Source of the DNA: Salminus brasiliensis
Taxonomy: Eukaryota; Chordata; Actinopteri; Characiformes; Bryconidae
Length of the DNA stretch: 64,000 bases
Direction of reading: 5' to 3'
Assembly (NCBI RefSeq): GCF_030463535.1
Contig: NC_132892.1
Coordinates: forward strand, 32,095,436-32,159,435
Shown here: positions 37,690 to 50,700 of the stretch, piece by piece
How positions within the stretch are numbered: position 1 is the first letter of the stretch
Layout of the letters: each line of letters begins with the position of its first letter
Program-made: the position numbers and the translations under genes
The notes under the pieces: generated by a model
The model's database searches: none
Seen by the model: the letters and a program-made list of their open reading frames with translations, nothing else
Told to the model about the DNA's origin: nothing

Positions 37690-38192
37690 CTGATGTGTTA
37701 CGATGCTACTGTTTCTGTCAAATATGCTAATATTGAGCCACCACAGCTGAACATTCAAGTCATGAGCTCCACAAGACCTCTGAAGGTGCCCTGTGGTATC
37801 TGACGCCAAGACGTTAGCAGCAGATCCCTTAAGTCCTGTAAGTTGTGAGGTGAAGTGAGACTTCCATAAGCATCTTAAGCTCCTTTGGTAGGTACAGCAG
37901 AAGTTCTACCAGTAGACTCTAAGGCTGCGACACTTTTGCCTCAACCAATCACCAGCTTCCACCTGACTTTAAAGATCTTGTTGCCTTCAGATGCGAATGT
38001 TAAATTTGTTCCCTCCTTTTTTCTGAAACATTGCTGTGAGGATAAGATTGTTTTCAGCATCAAGAGCATTAGTGAGTCCAGGATATTGGATGATGATCAC
38101 CACCCTATCTTATCATTCACAACTCCCCAACACTTGCCAAACATATTGGATGGAGCTCCACCATCCATTATTCCAGAGAACACAGTTCTTTA
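37690..38192. mobile_element. Transposon fragments
   Basis: 37740-37870 shares 'GAGCTCCACAAGACCTCTGA' with 13975. 38060-38192 carries the 'CCAGAGAACACAGTTCTT' core of the inverted-repeat family. 36840-37590 is gene 2 3' UTR plus another partial copy (37190-37400). Confidence 0.5.
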
Positions 38193-38207
38193 AAAGATGG
38201 TTTAGTG

Positions 38208-38443
38208 GTAAATCAGGGCTTAATGATGGTAAATCAGGTGAGCTGCTGCTGCTGCTGCTGCTGCTGCTGATGGAGTTGAACACATCCTCCAAGCTGTGCT
38301 GGCTGGACTGGGGGGCGTCCAGGAGAACCCTGGAGGAACCGAGCTCTGTTCTTCAGACTAGCTCACCGACAAGATCTCACTACTTTCTTTCTTCAGAATG
38401 AGAAGCTCTTGTTTCTCCTTTTTACTGGATTTATCTTCACCTG
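38208..38443. repeat. Direct repeat upstream of gene 3 exon 1, with (CTG)n
   Basis: Matches 39785-40015 almost base for base ('GAGTTGAACACATCCTCCA', 'GGACTGGGGGGCGTCCAGGA'), including an internal CTG tract of different length in the two copies. Not a gene by itself. Confidence 0.9.
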
Positions 38444-38796
38444 ATTTATCTGTTCTGATGGGATCTGGAGCTTCTGCAGTAAAACTCTCTCACAGCTGAT
38501 ATATTTATTTTATATACCAATTTATTTAAAATGGTCCGTCATATTCAAACAACCTGTACGGTAATTTAAGTTTTAGAGGACTGAGCCATGAACTTTGAAC
38601 TTTGCATACACCTGAGGTTTTGGTGTTCATGGAACGGTACAGTGTGTTTTATAGCCTCTGGACATGCTCAGTCCAGGAAATTCAAATGAAAGGGAGGCTT
38701 CCAGAATATTAAAATCCATCATAAAACTTCAGCATTCAACCATTCAACACATTACTCTGTTCCTGTTTCCTGCAGAGGATAAATCAGAAGAAGAAC

Positions 38797-41700
38797 ATGA
38801 GTGTCAACAGCTACCTTTTCATATGTGAGTAACAAAACACGTTTATGTCTTTTAACAAAAGTGGGGAAGTGGGAGCTTTAGTCTTAACGTTACTGTACGT
38901 AGTTACTGTTTGTTAGATGTGTGGGTCCTACATTTGTAAAGTGATATTTGTGGAAATTGCTCAGTCTGATGTTCCATTTCTGCAGTTGTTTCACAATCAG
39001 TTCATCGTACTTGAGGTAGTACCTAGTTCTAAGGTACTCAGTTGATGAAATTTGTACCTTAAGCAATATTTTCTAACTGAGCCCCTTAAACAGCCTATAG
39101 TCCACCGGTGGGCCGAAAGTGTTATTACAAGCTTCTTCTGACCAGAGAATAGCCTCACCAGTCTGTACACATGTTTCTGTAGATACTGAGTAATACACCT
39201 TAGTGTGTGATAAGCCTTGGAGCGTTAGTAGTGGTGCTTTTACTTTTACTTCTGTTTATATTTGAATAATAAAAAATTTAAACTGAGTTTTTAATTTAAT
39301 CAATTTCATGACCTGGTTGGTGATTGCATCTCTCACTTTCAAGCTTTAGTGTTTTAATATAGAAGATACGAGCCTACCAAACTTCAGCTCAGATGCTGCT
39401 CTGGTAATGTATTTCCACATTAGAAGCTCTGTACTGTTGATTTTTTAGGGTTGTTTTGATTCTTATTTGTAAGGTTTTATGTACAAACATACAGGACAAG
39501 ACTATTTTCCAATCTTTCTGTGTCCACTACAACTAAACAGACGGCTTTGGTAACTTGGTGATTGGTTACACTGTACTGTACCTTGTTCAAAAACACACTA
39601 AATGACATTTATTTCTTCAGTAAATCACTGACATAAGAATAAATACTAATAATATCACTCCAACAGAAAGTGGTGGTGGTGGTTCTCCATCACTGTGTTC
39701 ATCATTAGAACATCTCCAAAGTTCTCTTCTCTCATGGAGTCTAGTATTATTTAGAGTTCTCCTCAGATCAACACCTGGTTTGATGGTAAATCAGGGCTTA
39801 ATAATGGTAAATCAGGTGAGCTGCTGCTGCTGCTGCTGCTGATGGAGTTGAACACATCCTCCACGCTGTGCTGGCTGGACTGGGGGGCGTCCAGGAGAAA
39901 CCTGGAGGAACCGAGCTCTGTTCTTCAGACTAGCTTACCGACAAGATCTCACTACTTTCTTTCTTCAGAATGAGAAGCTCTTGTTTCTCCTGTTTACTGG
40001 ATTTATCTTCACCTGCATTTACAAGGGGTTGTTTTTTTAAGCTTAGCTTCCTTGTATGGAAACTTTTTAGAGACGCACAGATTATTTGCATAAAACCTCA
40101 AAATCTCATTTGCATGATAAAAGAAGGATCACGTGTTATCGTTTGAAAACCCTAACAACATTGTGTTTAATCTTTTATTTCTTAGCACTATTCTATATGC
40201 AGTACTTCTTCTCTACAGGGACTAAATAAGCTGTGTGTGTGTGCATTTGCACATCTGTGTCAGCAATGGGTGCAACTTAAAGTAGCTGAATGCATTCATT
40301 AGAAGGGTTGTCCAGAATTATTGGGACATATAGAAATATCACACAGGTTCTACTCTGAACCTGCTGTTATGTAATGTAGCTGTTATGTGCTTACTTATTA
40401 TATCTGGTTCAATGCATTTCATTTTTGTTAATAGATGCACTCAAAGTTATCTCTCCACCAGGTGTTGCTGTGCTCGCGCTAACAAGTGGCGTCAGACCGG
40501 CATTATACTGTGAGTACAGTCTAAAACTTTGTATACACTATTGAAGACTTTTAAGACTGGCTTGGTGTATCTAGTTGGTAGATTGTATCCACACACTCCA
40601 CCTTTACCTTTATTACAGCTCCTATTCTTCTCAGAAGTCCTACTTTCAGTGTTTATGTCAGTGTTAAAAGTCTGAGCATCCAATTTATCCCACATTCAAA
40701 GATGCTCAAATCTGAACTCTAGGTTAAGCTCTTTTGTTTGATTTTGTTTGATTTGTTTGAGTCCTCCTAAACACCAATAATTCTGATGTCTGGAACCTGT
40801 GTTTGAAACTAGGTTAGTCCAGCAGTTCTACTGTTTAATTTGGTCATGAAACAATCATTTATTATACATTTTCAGCCAAAACAGCCTTTAATGACATGTT
40901 ATTCAAGTTTTAACAGAGAGCTACGATAATGTTGAGGTCTGGAGTCTGGGGTGGTTGCTCAAGCAGCTTTTTTCATTAATTTGATAAAATGTTTGTTTTG
41001 TTTCTTGAGGGCTACTTTATTGGTTAGTTCTTGATACATTGGGGAAAAGCCTTAATTTGCATATATTGTAAGTCATTAGTTAAGAAAAATAAAATATGGA
41101 ATTTGCACTCTCTTTAACATTACATGTTCTACAATGAAGCACTAAGAGTCTAAACTCTATTCTCCACCAGTGTAGAACCATTTTTGTCTGAGCTTCTTGT
41201 CTGCTTTGTCCCAGTAAGAAAGTGTAGAACCTTTTTTATAAGCCTGCAGAAAATAGATATAAGGGGTGTCAGTAGTTTTTCATTATAGACAAGAACTGTT
41301 TAAACAATCAACCCATTCTTTTTTTAGTAATCTTAGTTCTATAACAAAAAAACAACAACATAAGATTAGATTGAATAAATAAATTCCCAAATATCCACAA
41401 AGCTACAGTCCAGACCCACAGCATTGACTCGTGGACACCATCCTCCACTGGTAGATCATGTTGCTTGATTCAAGCATTATTTCTTTAAAAAGAAATATCT
41501 GTTATTTGTTTAAACAGAAACATGTTTTTTCCTTGCCACTGTTGCCACTAGTTTGCCCTAAAGAGGCTCGGTCCCGGATCTCTGTAAATCAATGCTTTCT
41601 GTTCATGTGGCTGAGAATAAGGTGGTTTCTATGGCCTTTATGTGGGTTGCATAGGACAAATGTGCATTATAAGCACCATTAGAGCGTAAAAATTAGTTCT

Positions 41701-44700
41701 TTGAATTGAACCAGTTTGGTTATCCAGCACACCTTTACATGAATGTTCTTTTAATAATCATTTCAGTAACTTAACATTTAACATTTAAACATTTAACATT
41801 TATTGTTATAGAATTGAAAAGTTCTGGAGTGCTTAAAGGTTTTTTAATTGTATAAAAATTAGAATAACGCAGGATAAGTCACTTAAAACAAGTAAAAATG
41901 AAAAGTTAATATAAGTTAATAAATCTTACGATATTACTACAATAATCTCAACATGAGATCTTAGATATTTACATTTCATTCTTCTGCAGTGTAATCTTGG
42001 TGGTCTGCTAGATCTTGCACAATTCTTGGGGTGCCATTATCTCTCCATGTCTGAATAATTTTCCGAACTCCAGTTCTAGAAACTCCAGTTTTTTCACGTA
42101 CTTTACCTTGACTGTGCCCTTACTTTCGCAGGCGGGTTGATTTATACTAATCCTCTCATTTCCAAACTTACCGGCCTTTTGATTGGACTATGAATACATG
42201 AAGGGTGGTCTCAGACTTGTGCAGAGTGCTGTAGAAAAGCACATTCCAGTCAAGATTTCACTTCTACTGCTTTCCTTCTGTCCAGACAACATCACAACTA
42301 AAGGAGCTCAGTGTGCTTTTCCATTCTTTTACAATGGAACTACTTACACTGACTGTGTCAATGCACCCGGCGGCTCTAAACCATGGTGCAGCACTGCTGA
42401 GAACTGTACCAGAGAGGAACAATGGGGAGAATGCCTTGATTATGGTAGGATTCTTTTTTTTATCTTTTATACACACAAAAGTTTTTACAAAAGTGCTTTG
42501 CTATTTACCCAAGAAAAACCTCAGCTAGTTTGAATAGTTTGAATAATAATTCAAAGATCCTCTATTCTTAGACTCTACTAAACACAAGACAGTAAGGTGG
42601 CTATATTACATAGTACATATTACTTAGTGCTATTCGCCCAAGTATTCTTGGAAGAGGTGGGTCTTCAGTCTGCGTTTAAAACACACATTAGTTGTAAAAA
42701 GCCTAAAGAAATAAAACTGAATTGAATTGAACTGAGTTGAATACACTGATGCTTAGCACTGAGAGGTTCATATATTTGAAGGGATCAATGCTTTCTGTTC
42801 GTGTGTCTAAAAGTAAGATGGTTTCTATGGCCTTTATGTGGGTTGCATTGGACGAATGTGCGTTATAAGCGCCATTAGTGCATAAAAATGAGTTGTTTGA
42901 ATTTAACCAGTTTGGTTCTCCAGCGCACCTTTACATGAATGTTCTTTTAATAATCATTTCAATAACTTAACATTTAACATTTAAACATTTAACATTTTAA
43001 CATTTAAAGAATCGAAAAGTTCTGGAGTGCTTAAAGTTTTTTTAATTGTAAAAAAAAATGTATAAACATCAAATTACAGAAACTTAAACAGTAAGTATGT
43101 GACTTTGGTTGGGGTGAAGAATGCTCAGATGTGGTTTTACAAGCTTATTTACCACCCTGTTATTTTACCTCACCATGAAACACACTGGTATTTCTTTTAT
43201 GAAGGGCTCGAAAAAAGGAAAAAGGCTTTACTTTCCATCAATATGATGACCCACAGCAGCAAAGCATAGTAAAGCTTAGCCTAGCCTAGCCTAGCCTAAC
43301 TCTACCGCACTGTTCCAAGACATTAGTCTTACAAAACAGTGTGATTGTCTTCACTGGATCCCCTTGGCTGCCTGAAGAGATTGTACCTGGTTAGCATTTT
43401 TTTGCCTAGCTTTAGCTTTTAGCCTTTCAACCGCTCCATCAGCTGCTGACACGGTTCTTTTGACTCACATTCGCTCAACGCAACCCTTCAGAGGACTTCA
43501 GATTTGCCTCTAAGCAGTGCTTCCCCCAGTCGGTTTGCCTTTTTAGGCCTGCTTTCACTCTCCCAAACTTGCTGTTGTGTTTAGCTTCTTGTCAGCTAGT
43601 GGGTTGGGTGTACGCAAATTTTTGAGAGTCTGAATATAATCAGCCAAGATTGTTATGTAACCGTTCTGGGGTTTTGCTTCAAACCACTCTCCATGACTGG
43701 GATTTACCTTAAAGCTAGAATATGTGAAGGTTTCTTGTAGTACCTTCTGACATCGAGAACCCTGCCCTTCAAAGGCAAAACCTTATCTGTTGGTGTGCAG
43801 TGAAGAGTGAACCGTGAATATCACAAAAACCCACTCTTGACCCCCTTCTGATTCAGTCCTCTTGTTCTCAGATGTTTGCCTGTCTCATTGGACTCTTTCT
43901 GACCCATGGAGGAACACTGATTTTAACATCACCTCTTTCCCTGGCTGGCCAATGAATGACCTATACTTGCAAGAGGGGTGGTACAAATTTACTGGTATTA
44001 GTGGAGACCACATGGTCTACAACTGCTTGACTCTCAGTGAATTATTGAATAATCCCATTGGAAGCTCAAGCGTCAGTTCTGCAGACTTCTCCTTCTACAC
44101 ATGTGAGATGGTGATCGACAGTCCAAAGAATCTAGACTGTGGTAGAGGGCTGGTCCTCTACTATCTCGTTCCAACCAATGGGATGTACCTCACACGTAAG
44201 TATATTTACAATCATTCACATACTCAGCAATTGTCTGAAGCTCTTATCCAGAGTGACTTATATGTGAATCATAAGTTAGAGTAGAGTCTTACCCAAAACC
44301 TTTAGACCTTTCAAAAGTCTAAAGAACCATGACTTGACTTCTAGACAACGTGCTCATGAGGGGCACATGGGTGGAACATGGGCCAGGTGGTTTCCATGTG
44401 GGAGTGGGTTTGTGCAGTGTTCAACCTAGATAAAACCAATGTTTTACCCCTCCTGGTCCCAGCACTGACCCTGGTAGGCCTGTTACAGTATAGTAGTGCC
44501 ACTAGGTGGCACTCTGACAATGTAAGCCGAAAAATTCATGTCCAGGGGTGGGGAGAGAGTAAATTCAACAGTGAGATGACACATGCATACTGTCCTAGGC
44601 TTAAGTACTGTTATGCCAATAAATTACATTCTGATTCACTGACACTAGAACCTTGTAAGACCACCTCAAACAGGCAAACACAGAACCTATAGATAAAAGC

Positions 44701-47700
44701 TTTCTTGTTCCCAGTTGGGCTACCCAATCAAGCCCAGCATTGGACATGTTATCTGGTTTAAAGGTTTTTCACATTTGCACACTTTTTTTACGTACATGTG
44801 AGACTAAGGTGGGCTATAACGATTGGGCCCATTTGGGAAGCCCAGCTTGGTCCCAGTACCAACACATGCCACATGGAAACCACCTAGCCCATGTTCCATT
44901 CTTGTGAGCCCCATATAAGCATGATGTCTGGGAGTCAAGTCGTGGTACTTTAGACCTTTGAAAGGTTCGTTGCTCTCACACATCGATATTCCAGAGCTTT
45001 TGGGTTCTTTATGGATCCAAATGTGGAACCATTTGAAACATTCACTTTTAAGAGGGTAGAAATCAGCTGCCTAAGACAGCTTGACAAACACAGGTAAACA
45101 CAGGTAAATCCTTTGCTCAGGAAGGTAAATCAAGTATGGTTTGTTTAGGTAAGTGTCCTTCTTTCCTCCACAGGTCATTCCATCTGCAATGCGTCTTCCT
45201 GTGGTCCCAGTGCTCAGTGCAATCCTCATGGTGGCTGTGATTGTGTCCCTGGAAATTTAACACCAGTTGGCTTCCTGAAATCAAGGCAGTCTTATACGTG
45301 CACAGGTGCTGTAGATATTAAGAAACACACTGAGAAATGAACAGAAAGAACACTAGAATATATAATAATGCTGTCCATATAGTTTTCCAAAAAGTACACA
45401 TTGGTGGGGGGGTGGGGGGGGGCAACCACTATGATCTGAAGATCGCTAGTTCAAATCCTAGGTCATGCTGCGTGCTATCAGAAGCCAGAGTCTGAAAGAG
45501 CACACTTAGCCTTGCTGGGGTGTGTTGAGAGAAGCTTGCCTTCACCTTCAACATGAACCAATTTTTTATCAAAATTCTTTTCAGATTTTATTCCACCGGT
45601 AAGAGAAGACTGCAAGGTGTGTATGACGTACTGCAAAATCCTTCAAAATGACCGGCAACCACGGTTCATTACCCATACTCAAACTTATCCATTTTCTAGG
45701 ATCATTGCTCAGAAGAATGTGCATTGGATCTCCTCAGGCAGATTCAGGACAGGCCTGATCAAGTGATGTCAAAGGACGTAAGGAACCCTTGGCCTAGAGC
45801 TAAATGTGTACTTGAGTGTTGAGTCGTCTGAAGCTTATTTGTTGGGATTTGGCTGTGACATGTACTTCTCTTATGATTGGTCAGGTTGTGGCGGAGTATT
45901 TAAAGGAGGAAATGAATTGCGTGAGGGTTCTAGAGCATGGCTCTCCTCAGAAGATGCTGTTCCATGGGAACCTTATTCTGAAAAGCACTAAGAAACTAGT
46001 GTCTGGACTGGTGAAGTTTACATTCACATATTACCCAATCAGCATCGCCTTCAACTCATTGGGTAAATGGGTTCACAGCTATCAAATCACTTGTTACAGA
46101 TTTTCATTGAAGGGCAGCATGGCTGTGTGGTGAAGTGTGTTTTCTCTTAAGAGACTCATAGAGTAATAGGGATGTATTTCCACATTTAAAAACAAAAAAG
46201 TTTTCAAAGGAGATCCTCTGGAGTGGTACCACAGAAGAACCATTTTGTTCAATAGACATTCCTTCAGAGAAGTTAAGCAAGTGTGAAGAACCTTCTTGAA
46301 GTTAAAAGAACCATTTTTAATATTGAAAAAAACTAACATTTTGGTTTATTTGCCGATTCTTTACAAATTTAAAGTAAATGAAACAAACCTTAAAAATTAG
46401 GAACCATCTTTAAAGTTAAAGAACCATCTTTAATATTGAAAAAAAAAACATTTGGTTTATTTGGTGATTCTTTACAGACATTAAGTAAATGAAACAAACC
46501 TTAACATTTTTTTTTCGAAGGAGAGCCTCAAAAGTTGAAGAACCATTTGTAAAATTTGAAGAACCATGTGTAAAGTTAAAAGAACCATTTTTTATATTGA
46601 AAAAAAAAACATTTTGTATTTTTTTGATTCTGTACAAACATTAAGTAAATTAAATTAACCTTTAAAAAAGTTTTCGAAGGAGATCCTCTGGAGTGGTACC
46701 ACAGAAAAACTATTTTTGTTCAATAGATGTTCCTTCAGAGAAGTTAAGCAAGTGTGAAGAACCTTCTTGAAGTTGAACAACCATTTGAATTTTTTGCTTT
46801 GGTTTAATTGGCAATTCTTTACAGATGTTAAGTAAATGAAACAAACCTTAAAAATGAGGAACCATCTTTAAAGTTGAAAAAACGTTTTTAATATCGAAAA
46901 AAAAACATTTTTACAAATTCACAAATTTGTAAATTCTTAAATTTAAGCAAGTGTGAAGAAGCTTTTCAAAGTTGAAGAACCTTTACCAAAAAGTACACCT
47001 AACAGTTAATAAGTAAATAAGCAGTAAAACTGCCAATATGGAACCAAAACTATGAATCAAGTTCCCCTGACTCCTGACATTTTTTTGCTTTATCTATCAG
47101 AGGTTGAGGTCTTTGTGGTTGGACCTAATGCCTCTTTGACAGAAATCCCTCAACTCAACACAAGCAGTGCTTATTTGGATATTGACCTCATTGGAATTTC
47201 ACAGGACAACAATGGTATAGTAGAACCTCTTCTATTTCTGTTTGTCTTATATTAACACATATTAACATTAATATATTTAAAAAAAAATTCAAAATAGAGC
47301 ATTTGTATTTGTTAATATTTTATGTCTCTAGATTGCCTGACAGCAACCCCTCTTTCTTTGATAAACCATTTGTCATTGATACATTTCTTTCCTGGGTGTA
47401 AGAATGATGTTTAACATGAGTTCATAACTGCAAACTGGGCTGAAGTCGGAAACTGGAGAAATCCAGTTTTAAAATCTATTTGAAATGTGACAGATTCATG
47501 ACATTTAATATGCTACTAATGGCAGGTCAATTAGATCGGATACGTCTGATACCTCATTCCATTCTCCTCAAGCAAGAGTAGGTTTTTAATTTCTGACTTT
47601 TCGGTGCCACCTTTTCTTTGTGTATGTTTCTTATGCGACCGTCTTAACAGGACTGCAGCATTTCAAGACAGAACTCTTTAAACTGGCTGTTGTGTTTATT

Positions 47701-50700
47701 TGTGTGGATTTCTACATTTGCTCACAGCTACCATTTCGAAACTTAACCAGTCTGCCAGAAATCCCCCTGGCTGCAGAAAAGCTTCAGTCATTTTTTCATC
47801 CTTACCTTTTCTAACTTGTTCATATGTGTATTATAGGACATGCTGCTGTGGCACTTGTAAGCTACGCCTACTTGTCAAACATTCTGAATCCCAGCTTTTC
47901 CAACAAACGTGACGGCACAGACAAAATCATAGTGTCCACTGTAGCGTCAGTCATATTATTCAACATCAACAGTAAACAACTTTCCAAACCGTTCAACATC
48001 ACCTTGAAAAACACTACAGTGAGTGACTTATCTGAGTAATTCTCTTCTGGAATCTGAACTTGGGGATGTCCTGATCTATGTTTATCGTAAAATAATGAAC
48101 ATAAACCAGCCAGGGCTGAGTACAACAGGACGGCAGTCATTAATTTCATTGCCACAGGCTGGTTTGAAACAGACTTAAAATAAAAGGTGCTACAAAGGGG
48201 TTCTTTGAGTAATACATGTTTGACATATGATAATTATGAACATTTCAATTGGTAAAGAGACCTTTCTCAACTTCTTTACACCTTTAAAAGGGTCTTCACA
48301 TATAACTGATAGCCTAGAAAGCCAAATCATACACTCTTAAATGTGCCACAAAGGTTTTTAGGCAAAGGCCATCTAAGAACTACTTTTGTTTATGTAAAAC
48401 ACATGCATGTGTGAAAAACCTTTAACATAAAGGTTCTTTAGCAATTAAAAGGTTCTTCCAGTTGTTCAGTGTGTTTCATCTATTTTACACACTTGGAAAC
48501 CAAAAAATGGTTTTCCTCAGGCATCACCCATAGGACCCTTTGTATGATCTTTCTTTTTAATAGTGTATAATTTGGTTCTAATACTGTGGATGCATTATGA
48601 AAATAATCATCATTGGATCACCATCAAGAGTAAAGATGTAGTGGGGTGCATTTCCCCTCCTACATGGTTTTAGCATAAGCAAATTGACAAACATTTGGAG
48701 GAAAAGCTTCTTAAATTTAGAGTTTTTGTGTTATACTGTGAAATAGTTCCAAACGGCAGACTCTATACTAATCTGTTACCTTCTGAGAATGCTCATCACT
48801 GCTGGGAGCTGAGAAGAATATGTTCTGCCTGAACACAGCGGTAAAAACAAAGGATCAGAATCGATTAGGCTTAAAACAGACGACAACCAATCCATTAAAA
48901 AAATGCCTGTGTTAGATCTGGACATCCCTTCTTGTCGCTTATTATCTAAGACAAAAGTTGTACCACCTTCTTTCACATCCTCTTCTGTGTCTTGCTTTGG
49001 CTAGGAGTTAGACCCGGAAGGTAGACTGTCCTGTATGACCTGGAAAGACACTAAATGGGTGGCAGATGTTTGCAGTATCATTTCGACTAACCGCACTCAC
49101 ACCGTGTGCTCTTCTCATTACCCTGGAACCTTCGCACTCATCATGCAAATTAATTGTTCATCAAAGGTGAGAGTCTAGAGCATATAAAGGGGGGGGGGGT
49201 AAGTTTGTGTTAGGGACCAAGAGAGAGATTTCTGAGATCAACAGAAACTGAGATCTACTTTGTTTAGTGCTAGCATTAGATGAGTCCTGTCCAGGTTGAG
49301 ATATGTTCTATGTTCTACTGTAAAACAGTTCCACGTGTAGGTTCTGTTAACTTCTGAGAATGCTCCTTGCTGCTGGGAGCTGGGATTAATTTGTTCGGCT
49401 TGCACACAGTGGTAAAAACAAAGGATCAAGTGGGTAATGGTTGGGTTATGGACCAAAAGATATTTCTGAGATAAAACAGAAACTGAGATCTACTAAAGAG
49501 AAGAACAGAAAGAAAGCACATTGGCCAAATTGCAAGATCTCACTAGATGAGGAAAAGTGGAAGTTGAAGGAACGTTTAATTCCTGATGTTTGGGCAGCAT
49601 CAAAAATCTGTGTGGTGTTTGAGATTTCCTCATTAAGCTTTTTTTATGGTGGGTGTTTAGATGAGTTAAGACATTTATTTAGCAATGATAAGTTAGCAAT
49701 TATTTACTCTTTAAAATAAAAGGGCTACAAAGGGTTATCTGAGTGATACCATAGAAGAACCAGTTTTTGGACTTTTTGGAATATGTCTGTGAGCGTGAAG
49801 TAGGTTTAGTACCTTTATTTCAAATGAAGCTTATTTAAATCTTTAAAAGGTTTTTCACACCAACAGATAGATCCCTTTGTAGTACTTTTAATAGTAATAC
49901 TTTTTTGCAGTATTTATAAAAGTGTACTTAAACTACTAGAGGTTTTCACTGTATCACACTCAGTGTTCTTGTGTCACTAAAGATTAGATATTGTGTACAA
50001 CAAAGGCTTTAACTGCAAAAAATGATGTATTAGAAAGTGAAATTATCTTAATGTGGTCTAAATATCTACTATATCTCATTATGTTATATGATTTTTTATC
50101 TTTTTTACCTTTTTTAGTTGTTATCTATCTCCTAAATTGTAGATAAATAACAAGGAACCCCATATACCTGCCTCTTAAGTATCTGCCACTATTAATATCA
50201 CCACTATTACCTATCACTACTCCATCACTGCCATGACTGTATTAAGTTCTACCATGATTAATATATTATGATTATGATCAGAGCAGTTCAACAGTATTGA
50301 TGGTTTGGTGACTTTTATCAATAATTTATCAATAGTTCTGATCAGAGGAGTTTGGCTCAGGTCCCCCTTGTGAGTCTTGGTTCCTACCTTTTTTAGTTGT
50401 TATTTATCTACTAAATTGTCTTATTCTATTGGCAGATAATCTTTCTTATATCCTATAATTTATTTTTACCAACATTAAAATAAAAAATATCAGAAACTAC
50501 TACTACTATTTTTTTTTGCTGTGAAAAAGTCATATTTTCATCACCACACTGCATGAATTCATATAAATCAAACAGTAGATTCAGTAGAAATGTCCTCTTT
50601 CAACATATCAGGTTCCCAGTGACTATGCGGATATAATCAACGTGGTGGCCATGGCTGTTGGGCTGGGGTTCCTTGTCTTGACCCTGTTGACCTTTGCTCT

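Noticed and set aside
38036-38401. A 121-codon frame containing a Leu run
   Set aside because: The Leu run is the (CTG)n of a duplicated non-coding repeat, also present at 39785, and the frame starts in a transposon fragment.
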